From the NCBI GenBank assembly GCA_900547805.1, contig URIE01000008.1, positions 1-27,351 on the forward strand: a stretch of 27,351 bases of DNA. The letters run 5' to 3'. Shown in pieces: positions 14,970 to 22,664 of this stretch (the first letter of the stretch is position 1; each line of letters opens with the position of its first letter). Source of the DNA: an uncultured Collinsella sp. GTDB taxonomy: Bacteria; Actinomycetota; Coriobacteriia; Coriobacteriales; Coriobacteriaceae. Under the pieces are notes generated by a model. That model saw only the letters and a list, made by a program, of their open reading frames with translations, had not been told where the DNA came from and ran no database searches. The position numbers and the translations under genes are program-made.

Positions 14970-15566
14970 CTACTTAGAGTAGAGCTCGACGATGAGCTGC
15001 TCGTTGATATCACCGCTGATCTGCTCACGCGTCGGCAGAGCGAGCACGTTACCAGACAGCTTCTCGATATCGACCTCGAGCCAGCCAGGGACCTCAAAGC
15101 GCTCGGAGGAAATCAGGGCCTCCTTGATGGGGAGGAGGTCACGGAACTTCTCGCCGACAGCGACGACGTCGCCGGCCTTGACGCGGTAGGACGGGATGTC
15201 CACGCGCTTGCCGTTCACGGTGAAGTGACCGTGACGGACGGACTGACGAGCCTCTTTGCGGGTGCGGGCGAAGCCAAGACGGAAGACGACGTTGTCGAGG
15301 CGAGACTCAAGGATGATCATGAGGTTCTCACCGGTGACGCCGTTCATCTTGCGGGCCTTGTTGAAGTAACCGTGGAACTGCTTCTCCAGAACGCCATAGA
15401 TGAACTTGACCTTCTGCTTCTCGCGCAGCTGCATGCCGTACTCAGATTCCTTGCGACGGCGCTTGGGCTGACGGATAGATTCCTTCTTGCTGCTGTAACC
15501 GAGCTCAGCGGGATCGATCCCGAGCTGACGGCAGCGCTTAAGAACAGGAGTCCTGTCGATTGCCAT
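14970..15566 (-). CDS. rpsD: 30S ribosomal protein S4
   Basis: Primary assembly protein for the 30S body. At 198 residues it has the N-terminal basic region, a central segment (RKMNGVTGENLMIILESRLD) and the S4 RNA-binding domain (about 90-155: RTRKEARQSVRHGHFTVNGK). Only one N-terminal cysteine (C12) is present, so this is the zinc-free form. In E. coli S4 represses the alpha operon by binding its leader. Here rpsD sits within the same gene order (rpmJ-rpsM-rpsK-rpsD-rpoA-rplQ), so similar control is possible but not shown. Confidence 0.99.
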   Translation of the reverse strand: MAIDRTPVLKRCRQLGIDPAELGYSSKKESIRQPKRRRKESEYGMQLREKQKVKFIYGVLEKQFHGYFNKARKMNGVTGENLMIILESRLDNVVFRLGFARTRKEARQSVRHGHFTVNGKRVDIPSYRVKAGDVVAVGEKFRDLLPIKEALISSERFEVPGWLEVDIEKLSGNVLALPTREQISGDINEQLIVELYSK

Positions 15567-15585
15567 ATTGATACGATCCTTTCAG

Positions 15586-15990
15586 TTACACGCGGCGACG
15601 CTTCTTGGGGCGGCAGCCGTTGTGCGGAATGGGGGTCTTGTCCTGGATGCTCGAGACCTCGAGGCCAGCAGCCTGGAGGGAGCGGATGGCGGTCTCACGA
15701 CCGGAGCCGGGGCCCTTGACGAAGACGGAAACCTTCTTCATACCGTGCTCCATGGCCTGCTTGGCAGCAGCCTCGGCAGCCATCTGGGCAGCGAACGGCG
15801 TGGACTTACGGGAGCCCTTGAAGCCCACCTGGCCAGCCGACTTCCAGGAAATGACGTTGCCCTGGGGATCGGTGATCGAAACGATCGTGTTGTTGAACGT
15901 AGAACGAATGTGAGCCTGGCCCACGGAAATGTTCTTACGGTCCGCGCGCTTCAGACGGGCAGCGCGAACGTTCTTCTTAGCAGTAGCCAT
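15586..15990 (-). CDS. rpsK: 30S ribosomal protein S11
   Basis: Platform protein of the small subunit, near the E-site codon. The 134-residue sequence has the family signatures GQAHIRSTFNNTIVSITDP (about 24-42), FKGSRKSTPFAAQMAAEAA and the basic C-terminus PHNGCRPKKRRRV. The start is normal for the family. It is 14 bp from rpsM upstream and 19 bp from rpsD downstream, consistent with co-transcription. Confidence 0.99.
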   Translation of the reverse strand: MATAKKNVRAARLKRADRKNISVGQAHIRSTFNNTIVSITDPQGNVISWKSAGQVGFKGSRKSTPFAAQMAAEAAAKQAMEHGMKKVSVFVKGPGSGRETAIRSLQAAGLEVSSIQDKTPIPHNGCRPKKRRRV

Positions 15991-16004
15991 CTATCTAGCG
16001 CTCC

Positions 16005-16379
16005 TTATTTCTTCTTCTTAGCACCGATCTGACGCTTCGGGCCCTTGCGGGTACGAGCGTTAGTGTGGGTGCGCTGGCCGCGGACCGGGAGGCCCTTGCG
16101 GTGACGAAGGCCGCGGTTGCAGCCGATGTCCATAAGGCGCTTGACGTTCTGGTTGCGCTCACGGCGGAGGTCGCCCTCAACCATGATCTGGTTCTTATCG
16201 ATATAATCGCGGATGGCGTTAACCTCATCCTCGGTGAGGTCCTTAACGCGCGTATCCACGTTAACGTTGCACTCGACGCAAATCTTCGTCGCAGTGGTGC
16301 GGCCGATGCCGTAAATGTAGGTCAAACCGATCTCAACGCGCTTCTCACGCGGGAGGTCGACACCATTAATACGGGCCAA
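16005..16379 (-). CDS. rpsM: 30S ribosomal protein S13
   Basis: Head protein of the 30S subunit that contacts P-site tRNA and bridges to L5. The 124 residues show ARINGVDLPREKRVEIGLTY at the N-terminus, the helix-two-turn-helix GIGRTTATKI, and the basic tail GLPVRGQRTHTNARTRKG ending in KKKK. It is 14 bp downstream of rpmJ. The order rpmJ-rpsM-rpsK-rpsD is the classical alpha-operon arrangement. Confidence 0.99.
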   Translation of the reverse strand: MARINGVDLPREKRVEIGLTYIYGIGRTTATKICVECNVNVDTRVKDLTEDEVNAIRDYIDKNQIMVEGDLRRERNQNVKRLMDIGCNRGLRHRKGLPVRGQRTHTNARTRKGPKRQIGAKKKK

Positions 16380-16393
16380 CGTAGTCTCCTCTC

Positions 16394-16507
16394 TTAACCC
16401 TGACGCTGCTTATGACGGGGGTTCTCGCAAATGACGAGGACCTTGCCATGGCGCCTAATGATTTTGCACTTATCGCACATCTTCTTGACCGAAGGACGTA
16501 CCTTCAT
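16394..16507 (-). CDS. rpmJ: 50S ribosomal protein L36
   Basis: Thirty-seven-residue zinc ribbon protein of the large subunit (MKVRPSVKKMCDKCKIIRR...). The zinc ligands C11, C14, C27 and H32 are all present, so this is the zinc-containing form. AAGGAAG lies about six bases before the ATG. The gene is between infA and rpsM, as in many Gram-positive operons, with a 150-bp gap on the infA side that contains a hairpin (16557-16586). Confidence 0.97.
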   Translation of the reverse strand: MKVRPSVKKMCDKCKIIRRHGKVLVICENPRHKQRQG

Positions 16508-16556
16508 CGTTCTTCCTTTCGGTAGCGCTCAAACTACTTCCCTACTATCTACTCGC

Positions 16557-16586
16557 CCAGCCGCAGGCGTTTAAAACTATGGCTGG
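16557..16586 (-). promoter_or_regulatory. Hairpin in the infA-rpmJ gap, possible internal leader element
   Basis: CCAGCC and GGCTGG form a 6-bp stem around an 18-base loop in the 150-bp gap before rpmJ, the largest gap inside the alpha part of the block. It is not followed by a T-run. In other bacteria this position can hold the S4-binding leader of the alpha operon. Whether it does so here is inference only. No convincing promoter was seen. Confidence 0.3.
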
Positions 16587-16657
16587 TCTTCACACACAAT
16601 CCGACCGTAGGTTGAGCTAAGCCTGCAGTCGGAAATGGAATGCGTGTATGCGTGCCG

Positions 16658-16876
16658 CTATTTGTAGCGATAGGTGATGCGGCCGCGGGTCAGGTCGTAC
16701 GGGGAAAGCTCCACGACAACCCTGTCACCGGGGAGAATACGGATGTAATTCATTCGGATCTTGCCAGAAATGTTGCACAGAACCGAATGACCGTTCTCGA
16801 GCTCAACCTTAAACATGGCGTTGGGCAACGGTTCCTTTACCGTACCCTCGAGCTCAATTGCGTCTTCCTTCTTCAC
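16658..16876 (-). CDS. infA: Translation initiation factor IF-1
   Basis: S1-like OB-fold protein that occupies the 30S A site during initiation. The sequence KKEDAIELEGTVKEPLPNAM, then FKVELENGHSVLCNISGKIR and the end GRITYRYK are diagnostic. A GTG at 16876 gives the canonical 72 residues and is preferred. An in-frame TTG six bases earlier gives 74. Neither has a strong binding site, and an ATG just upstream is out of frame. A non-ATG start with a weak site suggests modest or coupled translation. It follows map by about 100 bp. Confidence 0.95.
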   Translation of the reverse strand: MKKEDAIELEGTVKEPLPNAMFKVELENGHSVLCNISGKIRMNYIRILPGDRVVVELSPYDLTRGRITYRYK

Positions 16877-16980
16877 AAGCAATCATCTTTCTCTAGAAAA
16901 CGACAGCGATTGAGTATTCTACAACACGTATGCACGCATCGTAATAACTTCGTAATGGCTCCACAACTAAGCGGAACTTG

Positions 16981-17769
16981 TTACATTTCTCCGCCTTGGA
17001 GCGAACACCAAGCACCTTGCGCATCCGTGGTGAGAATCACCGGACCGTCATTGGTAATGGCGACGGTGTTCTCGTAGTGCGCGGCGGGCAGGTGGTCGTT
17101 GGTCGTAACGATCCAACCATCGGAGCCCGTGCTCACATGGTTGGAACCCATCGTAACCATCGGCTCGATGGCAATGACCATGCCGGCCTGGAGACGAACG
17201 CCCCTCCCCTTCTTTCCATAGTTAGGAACGTTGGGGTCCTCGTGCATTACGCGACCAATGCCATGGCCCACATAATCACGAAGCACGCCGTAACCGTGAG
17301 ACTCGGCGAGGGACTGAACGGCATAACCGACGTCCCCGATATGGTTACCGGGAACAGCCTGCTCAATGGCAGCCTTAAGGCAATCGCGCGTGACCTCGCA
17401 CAAAGCCTTGGCTTCGGGCGTGGGGGTGCCGACGAAAAACGTCCAAGCGTTATCGCCGACCCAACCGTCGACAACGGCTCCCGTATCGATGGAGATGATA
17501 TCGCCATCGCGCAGGATCATGTCGGGGTTGGGAATACCGTGGACCACGGCATCGTTGATCGATGCGCAAATGGTCCCCGGGAACCCGCCGTAACCCTTAA
17601 AGGCCGGGGTGCCGCCATGCATGCGGATAATCTGCTCCGCGAGCTGATCGAGCTCAAAAGTCGAAACGCCGGGGCGCACCATGGCTCCAACGTGGCGGAG
17701 CGCCATCTTAGATAGCGCTCCTGCCTTCTTCATCTGCTCGATTTGCGTTGCAGACTTAATCTTGATCAT
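16981..17769 (-). CDS. map: Methionine aminopeptidase, type I
   Basis: Removes the initiator methionine from nascent proteins. The 262-residue pita-bread fold protein has all metal ligands: D95 (SIDTG), D106 (VGDNAW), H169 (YVGHG), E202 (IEPMV) and E233 (HYENT), plus the substrate-contact H77 (VVHGIP). It lacks the N-terminal SH3-binding zinc extension found in some actinobacterial paralogues. Its ATG overlaps the adk stop by four bases (ATGA), so the two are translationally coupled. The order secY-adk-map-infA is typical of Gram-positive bacteria. Confidence 0.98.
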   Translation of the reverse strand: MIKIKSATQIEQMKKAGALSKMALRHVGAMVRPGVSTFELDQLAEQIIRMHGGTPAFKGYGGFPGTICASINDAVVHGIPNPDMILRDGDIISIDTGAVVDGWVGDNAWTFFVGTPTPEAKALCEVTRDCLKAAIEQAVPGNHIGDVGYAVQSLAESHGYGVLRDYVGHGIGRVMHEDPNVPNYGKKGRGVRLQAGMVIAIEPMVTMGSNHVSTGSDGWIVTTNDHLPAAHYENTVAITNDGPVILTTDAQGAWCSLQGGEM

Positions 17770-18392
17770 AGACCGAGAGCCTCTTTGACATCCCCGTACA
17801 CGGTCTCGCGAGCCTGGTCACCGTTGACCGACTTGAGCAGACCCTGGCCACGATAGTAGTCAACGAGCGGGCTCGTGGACTTCTCGTAGACGTCGAGACG
17901 GTTCTTGATGGTCTCGGGCTTGTCGTCGTCGCGCTGATACATCTCGCCTGCGCACTTGGGGCAGGTAGCATCGGCAGCGGTGCCGGTGTAACCGCAGGCG
18001 CGGCAGGTGCGACGCGAAGACAGACGATCGATAATGACCTCGGGGGCCACATCGACCAGAAGGGCACAGTCGATCTCGCGACCCATGGCGGAGAGCTCGG
18101 AATCGAGCGTCACAGCCTGGGCGGTGTTGCGCGGGAAGCCGTCGAGGATGAAGCCCTGCTGGGCGTCATCGGCGGCAAGGCGCTCCTTGACAAGGTCGAT
18201 CACGAGCTGGTCGGGGACGAGCTCGCCAGCATCCATGTACTTCTTAGCCTGAATACCAAGCTCGGTGCCACCCTTGACGGCAGCACGCAGCAGGTCGCCC
18301 GTGGAAATGTGGGCGACGCCAAACTCGGCGACGAGCTCCTGTGCGACGGTGCCCTTACCGGCACCCGGAGCTCCGAGCAATACGAGGTTCAT
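17766..18392 (-). CDS. adk: Adenylate kinase
   Basis: Catalyses AMP + ATP to 2 ADP, setting the adenylate pool. The 208 residues include the P-loop GAPGAGKGT (8-16), the AMP-binding region and DGFPRN (84-89). The LID carries a four-cysteine zinc site, C130-x2-C133 and C144-x2-C147. The linker between the pairs is only 10 residues, shorter than the roughly 16 common in Bacillus-type enzymes. The ATG at 18392 is chosen with AGGAGG seven bases upstream; a TTG two codons earlier is less likely. It lies 18 bp after secY and overlaps map by four bases. Confidence 0.98.
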   Translation of the reverse strand: MNLVLLGAPGAGKGTVAQELVAEFGVAHISTGDLLRAAVKGGTELGIQAKKYMDAGELVPDQLVIDLVKERLAADDAQQGFILDGFPRNTAQAVTLDSELSAMGREIDCALLVDVAPEVIIDRLSSRRTCRACGYTGTAADATCPKCAGEMYQRDDDKPETIKNRLDVYEKSTSPLVDYYRGQGLLKSVNGDQARETVYGDVKEALGL

Positions 18393-18410
18393 GAGCAATC
18401 CTCCTCTAGC

Positions 18411-19697
18411 CTATTTAAAGAATCCATCGTAATCATACATCTTGATCTGGCCTTCGAGCTTATCGACCGTGTCGAGCACGACGCCGACCATGATGAGGAT
18501 GGACGTGCCACCAAAAGCCTGGATCAGATGGTTACCCGTGAAGGAGAAGATGATCGAAGGCACGATGGCGATGAGCGCCAAAAAGACAGCGCTGGGAAGC
18601 GTAATCTTGTTGAGCGCGTTCTTGATGTAGGCCGCGGTAGCCCTACCCGGACGCACGCCCGGAATAAAGCCGCCCTGCTTCTTAAGGTTGTCGGCCGTGT
18701 CATCGGGGTTGAACACCATGGAGGTGTAGAAGTACGCAAAGAACACGATGAGGACAACATTAAGCACCCAGTTGAGCCAACCGGTCGAAAGCGCAGAGGC
18801 AACTGCCTGAATCCAGCCGATGCCGGGGAAGAACACGGCAATCTGAGCCGGGAAGTACAGCAGCGCCGAAGCGAAGATGATCGGCACGACACCCGCGGTG
18901 TTGACCTTGATGGGCAGGTAGGTGGTCTGGCCACCCATCATGCGACGGCCCACGACGCGTTTGGCGTAGGAGACCGGGATGCGGCGCTGGCCGCGCTCAA
19001 GGAAAACAATCAGCGGGATAACCAGCAGGATGATGGCGCAGATGATCACCATGGTGATGATGCCACCGGCATTGCCCTCGGTGCTGGAGAAGATAGCCTG
19101 CGGCAGACCGGCCATGATGTTCGCAAAGATAATCAGCGACATGCCATTGCCGATACCGCGCTGGGTGATGAGCTCACCAATCCACATGATCAGCATGGCG
19201 CCCGCGGTGAGCGTGCCGACGATCATGAGGTCGAAGATGATCTCGGGAGCGCCAGCGCCATTGAAGCTGATGCCGAAGCTCTTAAAGAGGAAGAGGTAAC
19301 CCACGGAGTTGAGGATTGCCAGAGCCAGGGTGAGGTAGCGCGAATACTGCGTAATCTTGGTCTGACCGACCTCGCCCTCGCGGGCAAGCTCATGCAGGGA
19401 AGGCACAACGGCCTGGAGCATCTGGAGGATGATCGAGCTGGTGATGTAAGGCATGATGCCCAGCGAAAACACCGACACATAGCTCAACGCGCCGCCAGAG
19501 AAAAGATTCAGGAGGGCCATAGCACCTGCGGCGACCGAATTGTTATCGGTCGAGAAAAGGCCCAGCATCCCCTGGAAGGGAATGCCGGGCACAGGAACGT
19601 GCGCACCAATGCGGTACACGACGAGCATAGCTATGGTAAAAAGAATCTTTTCGCGCAATTCTTTGATGCGGAAAGCATTCTTAAGACCATTTAGCAC
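18411..19697 (-). CDS. secY: Preprotein translocase subunit SecY
   Basis: Channel-forming subunit of the SecYEG translocon in the cytoplasmic membrane. The 428-residue protein has the expected ten hydrophobic segments, the plug-region sequence IPFQGMLGLF near the N-terminus, and the cytoplasmic loop GQRRIPVSYAKR (about 245-256). It also has the C-terminal loop FYTSMVFNPDDTADNLKKQG. Translation starts at a GTG that overlaps the rplO stop by seven bases (GTGCTAA), so SecY synthesis is probably coupled to L15. The length is slightly below the roughly 435-440 of E. coli. Confidence 0.98.
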   Translation of the reverse strand: MLNGLKNAFRIKELREKILFTIAMLVVYRIGAHVPVPGIPFQGMLGLFSTDNNSVAAGAMALLNLFSGGALSYVSVFSLGIMPYITSSIILQMLQAVVPSLHELAREGEVGQTKITQYSRYLTLALAILNSVGYLFLFKSFGISFNGAGAPEIIFDLMIVGTLTAGAMLIMWIGELITQRGIGNGMSLIIFANIMAGLPQAIFSSTEGNAGGIITMVIICAIILLVIPLIVFLERGQRRIPVSYAKRVVGRRMMGGQTTYLPIKVNTAGVVPIIFASALLYFPAQIAVFFPGIGWIQAVASALSTGWLNWVLNVVLIVFFAYFYTSMVFNPDDTADNLKKQGGFIPGVRPGRATAAYIKNALNKITLPSAVFLALIAIVPSIIFSFTGNHLIQAFGGTSILIMVGVVLDTVDKLEGQIKMYDYDGFFK

Positions 19698-20140
19698 GGC
19701 AGCTCGACCTTTCCGCCGGCGGCCTCGATCTTGGCCTGCGCAGAAGCGCTGACCTTGTCGACCTTGACCGTGAACTTCTTGGTGAGCTCACCATTGCCGA
19801 GCACCTTGACGGGCTCGAACTCGCTCTTGGTGATGCGAGCGGCCTTAAGAGCGGCACCGTCGATCACAGCGCCGTCCTCGAACTTACGCTCGAGACGCTC
19901 AACGTTAACAGCGGTGTACTCGATACGACGGGGGTTGCGGAAGCCCGGAAGCTTGGGCAGGCGCATAGCCAGCGGAGTCTGGCCACCCTCGAAGCCGGCA
20001 CCCTTGGTGCCGCCAGAGCGAGAACCCTGGCCCTTCTGACCGCGGCCAGAAGTGGTACCGTGACCCGAAGAATTGCCACGGCCGACGCGCTTGCGGTTCT
20101 TGGTGGAACCGGGCGCGGGGGTAAGATCGTGAAGCTGCAT
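19691..20140 (-). CDS. rplO: 50S ribosomal protein L15
   Basis: Late-assembly protein of the large subunit. The 149 residues show the Gly/Arg-rich N-terminal part (LTPAPGSTKNRKRVGRGNSS, then GRGQKGQGSRSGG), the FEGGQTPLAMRLPKLPGF motif and a C-terminal globular part ending KVELPC. Its ribosome binding site overlaps the rpmD stop codon and its own stop overlaps the secY start, a tightly coupled arrangement. Confidence 0.98.
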   Translation of the reverse strand: MQLHDLTPAPGSTKNRKRVGRGNSSGHGTTSGRGQKGQGSRSGGTKGAGFEGGQTPLAMRLPKLPGFRNPRRIEYTAVNVERLERKFEDGAVIDGAALKAARITKSEFEPVKVLGNGELTKKFTVKVDKVSASAQAKIEAAGGKVELPC

Positions 20141-20143
20141 TTG

Positions 20144-20326
20144 CTACTCCTCTACAATCTCGACAAGGTGCTTGACCTTGAAGATCATGCCGCGGACGGA
20201 CTCGTTGTCAGCAATCTCGCGAACCTCGCGGATCCTGTGGAGACCGAGGGCACGGACAGTACGGACCTGGTCCTGCTTGCAACCGTTGGTGCTGCGGACC
20301 TGCTTGATCTTGATGGTGTCAGCCAT
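20144..20326 (-). CDS. rpmD: 50S ribosomal protein L30
   Basis: Sixty-residue large-subunit protein of the prokaryotic short L30 form. It begins MADTIKIKQVRSTNGCKQDQ and contains TVRALGLHRIREVREIADN, the family signature. It is two bases from the rpsE stop upstream and three from the rplO start downstream. Confidence 0.97.
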   Translation of the reverse strand: MADTIKIKQVRSTNGCKQDQVRTVRALGLHRIREVREIADNESVRGMIFKVKHLVEIVEE

Positions 20327-20328
20327 GC

Positions 20329-20853
20329 TTAGTTCTCCTTACCGACGAACATCTCGGAGACCGTCAGGCCACGGCGAGCCGCGACGTCCTCAGGGCTGGA
20401 GAGCTCCTTGAGGCCCTCGACGGCAGCCTTGATGATGTTGAGGCCGTTGTCGGTACCGAGGGACTTGGACAGGACGTTCTTGATGCCAGCAAGCTCGAAG
20501 AGGGGACGCACAGCGCCGCCGGCGATAACGCCGGTACCCTCGACAGCGGGCTTGATGATGATGCGGCCGGCACCAAAGTGGCCGAGAACCTCGTGCGGGA
20601 TGGTGCCCTGCTCGGTCACCGGCACGTGGAACATGTTCTTCTTGGCATCGAGAGACGCCTTGGAGATGGCCATGGGCACCTCAGCGGACTTGCCCATGCC
20701 AACGCCGACGTTGCCCTTGCCGTCGCCAACGACGACGAGAGCGACGAGGCTCATGCGACGACCACCCTTGACGGTCTTCGACACGCGGTTGATGTAAACG
20801 ACGCGCTCCTCGAACTCGGAGGCCTCGCGCTGCTGCTTCTGATTACGAGCCAT
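20329..20853 (-). CDS. rpsE: 30S ribosomal protein S5
   Basis: Small-subunit protein important for decoding accuracy. The 174 residues have the double-stranded-RNA-binding-like N-terminal domain (VVYINRVSKTVKGGRRMSLV) and the GKGNVGVGMGKSAEVPMAIS loop. The C-terminal domain has FGAGRIIIKPAVEGTGVIAG. The ATG is supported by GGAGG nine bases upstream. Gene order rplR-rpsE-rpmD is standard. Confidence 0.99.
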   Translation of the reverse strand: MARNQKQQREASEFEERVVYINRVSKTVKGGRRMSLVALVVVGDGKGNVGVGMGKSAEVPMAISKASLDAKKNMFHVPVTEQGTIPHEVLGHFGAGRIIIKPAVEGTGVIAGGAVRPLFELAGIKNVLSKSLGTDNGLNIIKAAVEGLKELSSPEDVAARRGLTVSEMFVGKEN

Positions 20854-20867
20854 GTGCTACATACCTC

Positions 20868-21236
20868 CTAGAACTCGAGACCGGCGGCACGAGCACCGTC
20901 GGCGAGGGCCTTGACGCGGCCATGGTAGATACGGCCACCGCGATCGAAGGCGACCTTGGTGATGCCGGCCTCGATGGCGCGCTTGCCAACGAGCTGACCG
21001 ACCTTCTCCGCAGCCTCCTTGTTCGAGGTGTGGGTGCCCTTGAACTCGGCCTCGAGGGTCGAGGCAGAGACGAGCGTCAGGCTGGAGCCCTTGCTGTCGT
21101 CGATGATCTGGGCATAGATGTTGGCGTTAGTACGGGTCACGCGAAGACGCGGACGCTCGGAGGTACCCGAGACCTTGCCGCGAACACGACGCTGACGACG
21201 CTTGAGGCCTTCCAGCTTCGCCTTATGCTTGTTCAT
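20868..21236 (-). CDS. rplR: 50S ribosomal protein L18
   Basis: 5S-rRNA-binding protein of the central protuberance, which works with L5. The 122 residues contain RRQRRVRGKVSGTSERPRLR, the NANIYAQIIDD strand and the C-terminal VAFDRGGRIYHGRVKALADG. AGGAG lies about seven bases upstream of the ATG. The 75-bp gap to rplF holds the hairpin at 21265-21286. Confidence 0.98.
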   Translation of the reverse strand: MNKHKAKLEGLKRRQRRVRGKVSGTSERPRLRVTRTNANIYAQIIDDSKGSSLTLVSASTLEAEFKGTHTSNKEAAEKVGQLVGKRAIEAGITKVAFDRGGRIYHGRVKALADGARAAGLEF

Positions 21237-21264
21237 ACGTAAACTCCTAAAAAGGTTGATCTTG

Positions 21265-21286
21265 CCAGCACCTGACGGGGTGCTGG
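21265..21286 (-). repeat. Perfect 8-bp hairpin between rplF and rplR
   Basis: CCAGCACC and GGTGCTGG pair around a six-base loop within the otherwise compact operon. On the minus strand it is followed by CAAGATCAACC before CTTTTT, so a classic terminator is unlikely. It may be a processing or stability element, or partial attenuation. Confidence 0.45.
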
Positions 21287-21311
21287 TCTTATGCGAGTGA
21301 GTCGGTTACGA

Positions 21312-21848
21312 CTACTTGGCGGCCTTACCCAGCTTGCGGCGGATGTGCTCGCCAACGTAGTGGATACCCTTGCCCTTGTAAGGCTCGGGAGGACGATGGC
21401 CGCGGATCTCAGCGGCGATCTGACCGACCTGCTGCTTGTTGATACCCTTGACGTTCACGTGGGTGTTGTCGGGAACCTCGAAGGTGATGCCCTCGGGAGC
21501 CTCGACGATCACGGGGTGCGAGAAGCCCAGGGAGAACTCGAGGTTCTTGCCCTTCTGCTGCACGCGGTAACCGACGCCGGCGAGCTCGAGCTTCTTCTCG
21601 AAGCCCTCAGAAACGCCAACAACCATGTTGTGGATGAGGGCGCGGGTGAGGCCGTGGCGGGCACGGGTCTCACGCTCGTCGTCGGGACGGGAAACGGTGA
21701 GGACGTTGTCCTCGACGTTGATAGCGAGCTTCTCAAAGACATCGAGCTCGAGCTGGCCCTTGGGGCCCTTGACGACAACGTTGTTGCCGTTGACTGCCAC
21801 TTCGACTCCGGCGGGAATCTGGACAGGCTTATTACCGATACGAGACAC
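21312..21848 (-). CDS. rplF: 50S ribosomal protein L6
   Basis: Large-subunit protein near the sarcin-ricin loop. The 178 residues form two repeated domains. The N-terminus reads MSRIGNKPVQIPAGVEVAVN, and the C-terminal signature is GQIAAEIRGHRPPEPYKGKG (about 146-165), both diagnostic of L6. It lies 33 bp after rpsH in the usual order rpsH-rplF-rplR. Confidence 0.99.
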   Translation of the reverse strand: MSRIGNKPVQIPAGVEVAVNGNNVVVKGPKGQLELDVFEKLAINVEDNVLTVSRPDDERETRARHGLTRALIHNMVVGVSEGFEKKLELAGVGYRVQQKGKNLEFSLGFSHPVIVEAPEGITFEVPDNTHVNVKGINKQQVGQIAAEIRGHRPPEPYKGKGIHYVGEHIRRKLGKAAK

Positions 21849-21881
21849 GGTGATCTCCTTTCCTTCTACCTACCGAGCGAA

Positions 21882-22280
21882 TTACCAGACGTAAGCGATG
21901 ATCTCGCCGCCGACGTTGTGCTTGCGAGCATCGCGGTCGGTCATGACGCCATGGCTGGTGGAAATAATGGCGGTACCAAGGCCACCGCGGACGCGGGGCA
22001 TGTCGGCAACGCCGGTGTACTTACGCAGGCCCGGCTTGGAAATGCGGCGGATGCCGTTGATGACCTTAGCCTTCTTGGGACCATACTTAAGCGTGATGTG
22101 CAGAGTCTTCTGGGGAACGGTGTCCTCGACATCGTAGCCCTCGATGTAGCCCTCCTCGTGCAGAACACGAGCGATCTCGACGAGCTTCTTGCTGCTCGGC
22201 ATGGAGACCGTGGCCTTGTTCACAGAGTTAGCGTTACGGATGCGCGTAAGCATATCTGCGATCGGGTCTGTAAGGTTCAT
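21882..22280 (-). CDS. rpsH: 30S ribosomal protein S8
   Basis: Primary 16S-binding protein; in E. coli it is also the translational repressor of the spc operon, acting at rplE. The 132 residues have MNLTDPIADMLTRIRNANSV at the start and the C-terminal signature GVADMPRVRGGLGTAIISTS. It sits 119 bp downstream of rpsN. Because rplE here heads a transcript with a foldable leader, S8 is one reasonable candidate ligand, but this is inference. Confidence 0.99.
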   Translation of the reverse strand: MNLTDPIADMLTRIRNANSVNKATVSMPSSKKLVEIARVLHEEGYIEGYDVEDTVPQKTLHITLKYGPKKAKVINGIRRISKPGLRKYTGVADMPRVRGGLGTAIISTSHGVMTDRDARKHNVGGEIIAYVW

Positions 22281-22399
22281 ACAGATTCTCCTTCGTTCTT
22301 GATGAACACGTGCTCTTGGTTCTTCGCCGCCCTTAACGGCAAAGCCTTTTTAGCGCGTTTTCCCTGTTCCAAACTGATGCTTGAAACGCTGGTAGTGAC

Positions 22400-22585
22400 T
22401 TACCAGCTGGCCTTCTTAACGCCGGGAAGCTCGCCCTTGAGTGCAAGCTCGCGGAAGCAGACACGGCACAGGCCGAACTTGCGGTACACAGAGTGCGGAC
22501 GGCCGCAGCGCTGGCAGCGCGTGTACTCACGAGTAGAGAACTTCTGCTTGCGATTGCACTTGACGATCATCGATGTCTTAGCCAC
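22400..22585 (-). CDS. rpsN: 30S ribosomal protein S14, zinc type
   Basis: Sixty-one-residue short (type Z) S14 with the zinc ligands C24-x2-C27 and C40-x2-C43 (TRCQRCGRPHS and GLCRVCFREL). The short zinc form is typical of Gram-positive and many high-GC bacteria; the long zinc-free paralogue is not in this window. It lies between rplE and rpsH as usual. The 79-bp gap to rplE contains the hairpin at 22620-22649. Confidence 0.98.
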   Translation of the reverse strand: MAKTSMIVKCNRKQKFSTREYTRCQRCGRPHSVYRKFGLCRVCFRELALKGELPGVKKASW

Positions 22586-22619
22586 TTATATCCTCCTCAC
22601 ATAGAGTATTGTTCGCCCC

Positions 22620-22649
22620 AAGCGCCGCCCCCTTGTGGGAACGGCGCTT
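22620..22649 (-). repeat. Hairpin between rplE and rpsN
   Basis: AAGCGCCG and CGGCGCTT form an 8-bp GC-rich stem around a 14-base loop. There is no T-run after it on the coding strand. It is a possible mRNA-processing or stability hairpin between the first two genes of the block. Confidence 0.45.
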
Positions 22650-22664
22650 ATAGGGCAGGTGAAC

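Noticed and set aside
18309..19694. Long plus-strand open frame opposite secY
   Set aside because: Antisense shadow; its His/Asp-rich translation mirrors the codons of SecY.
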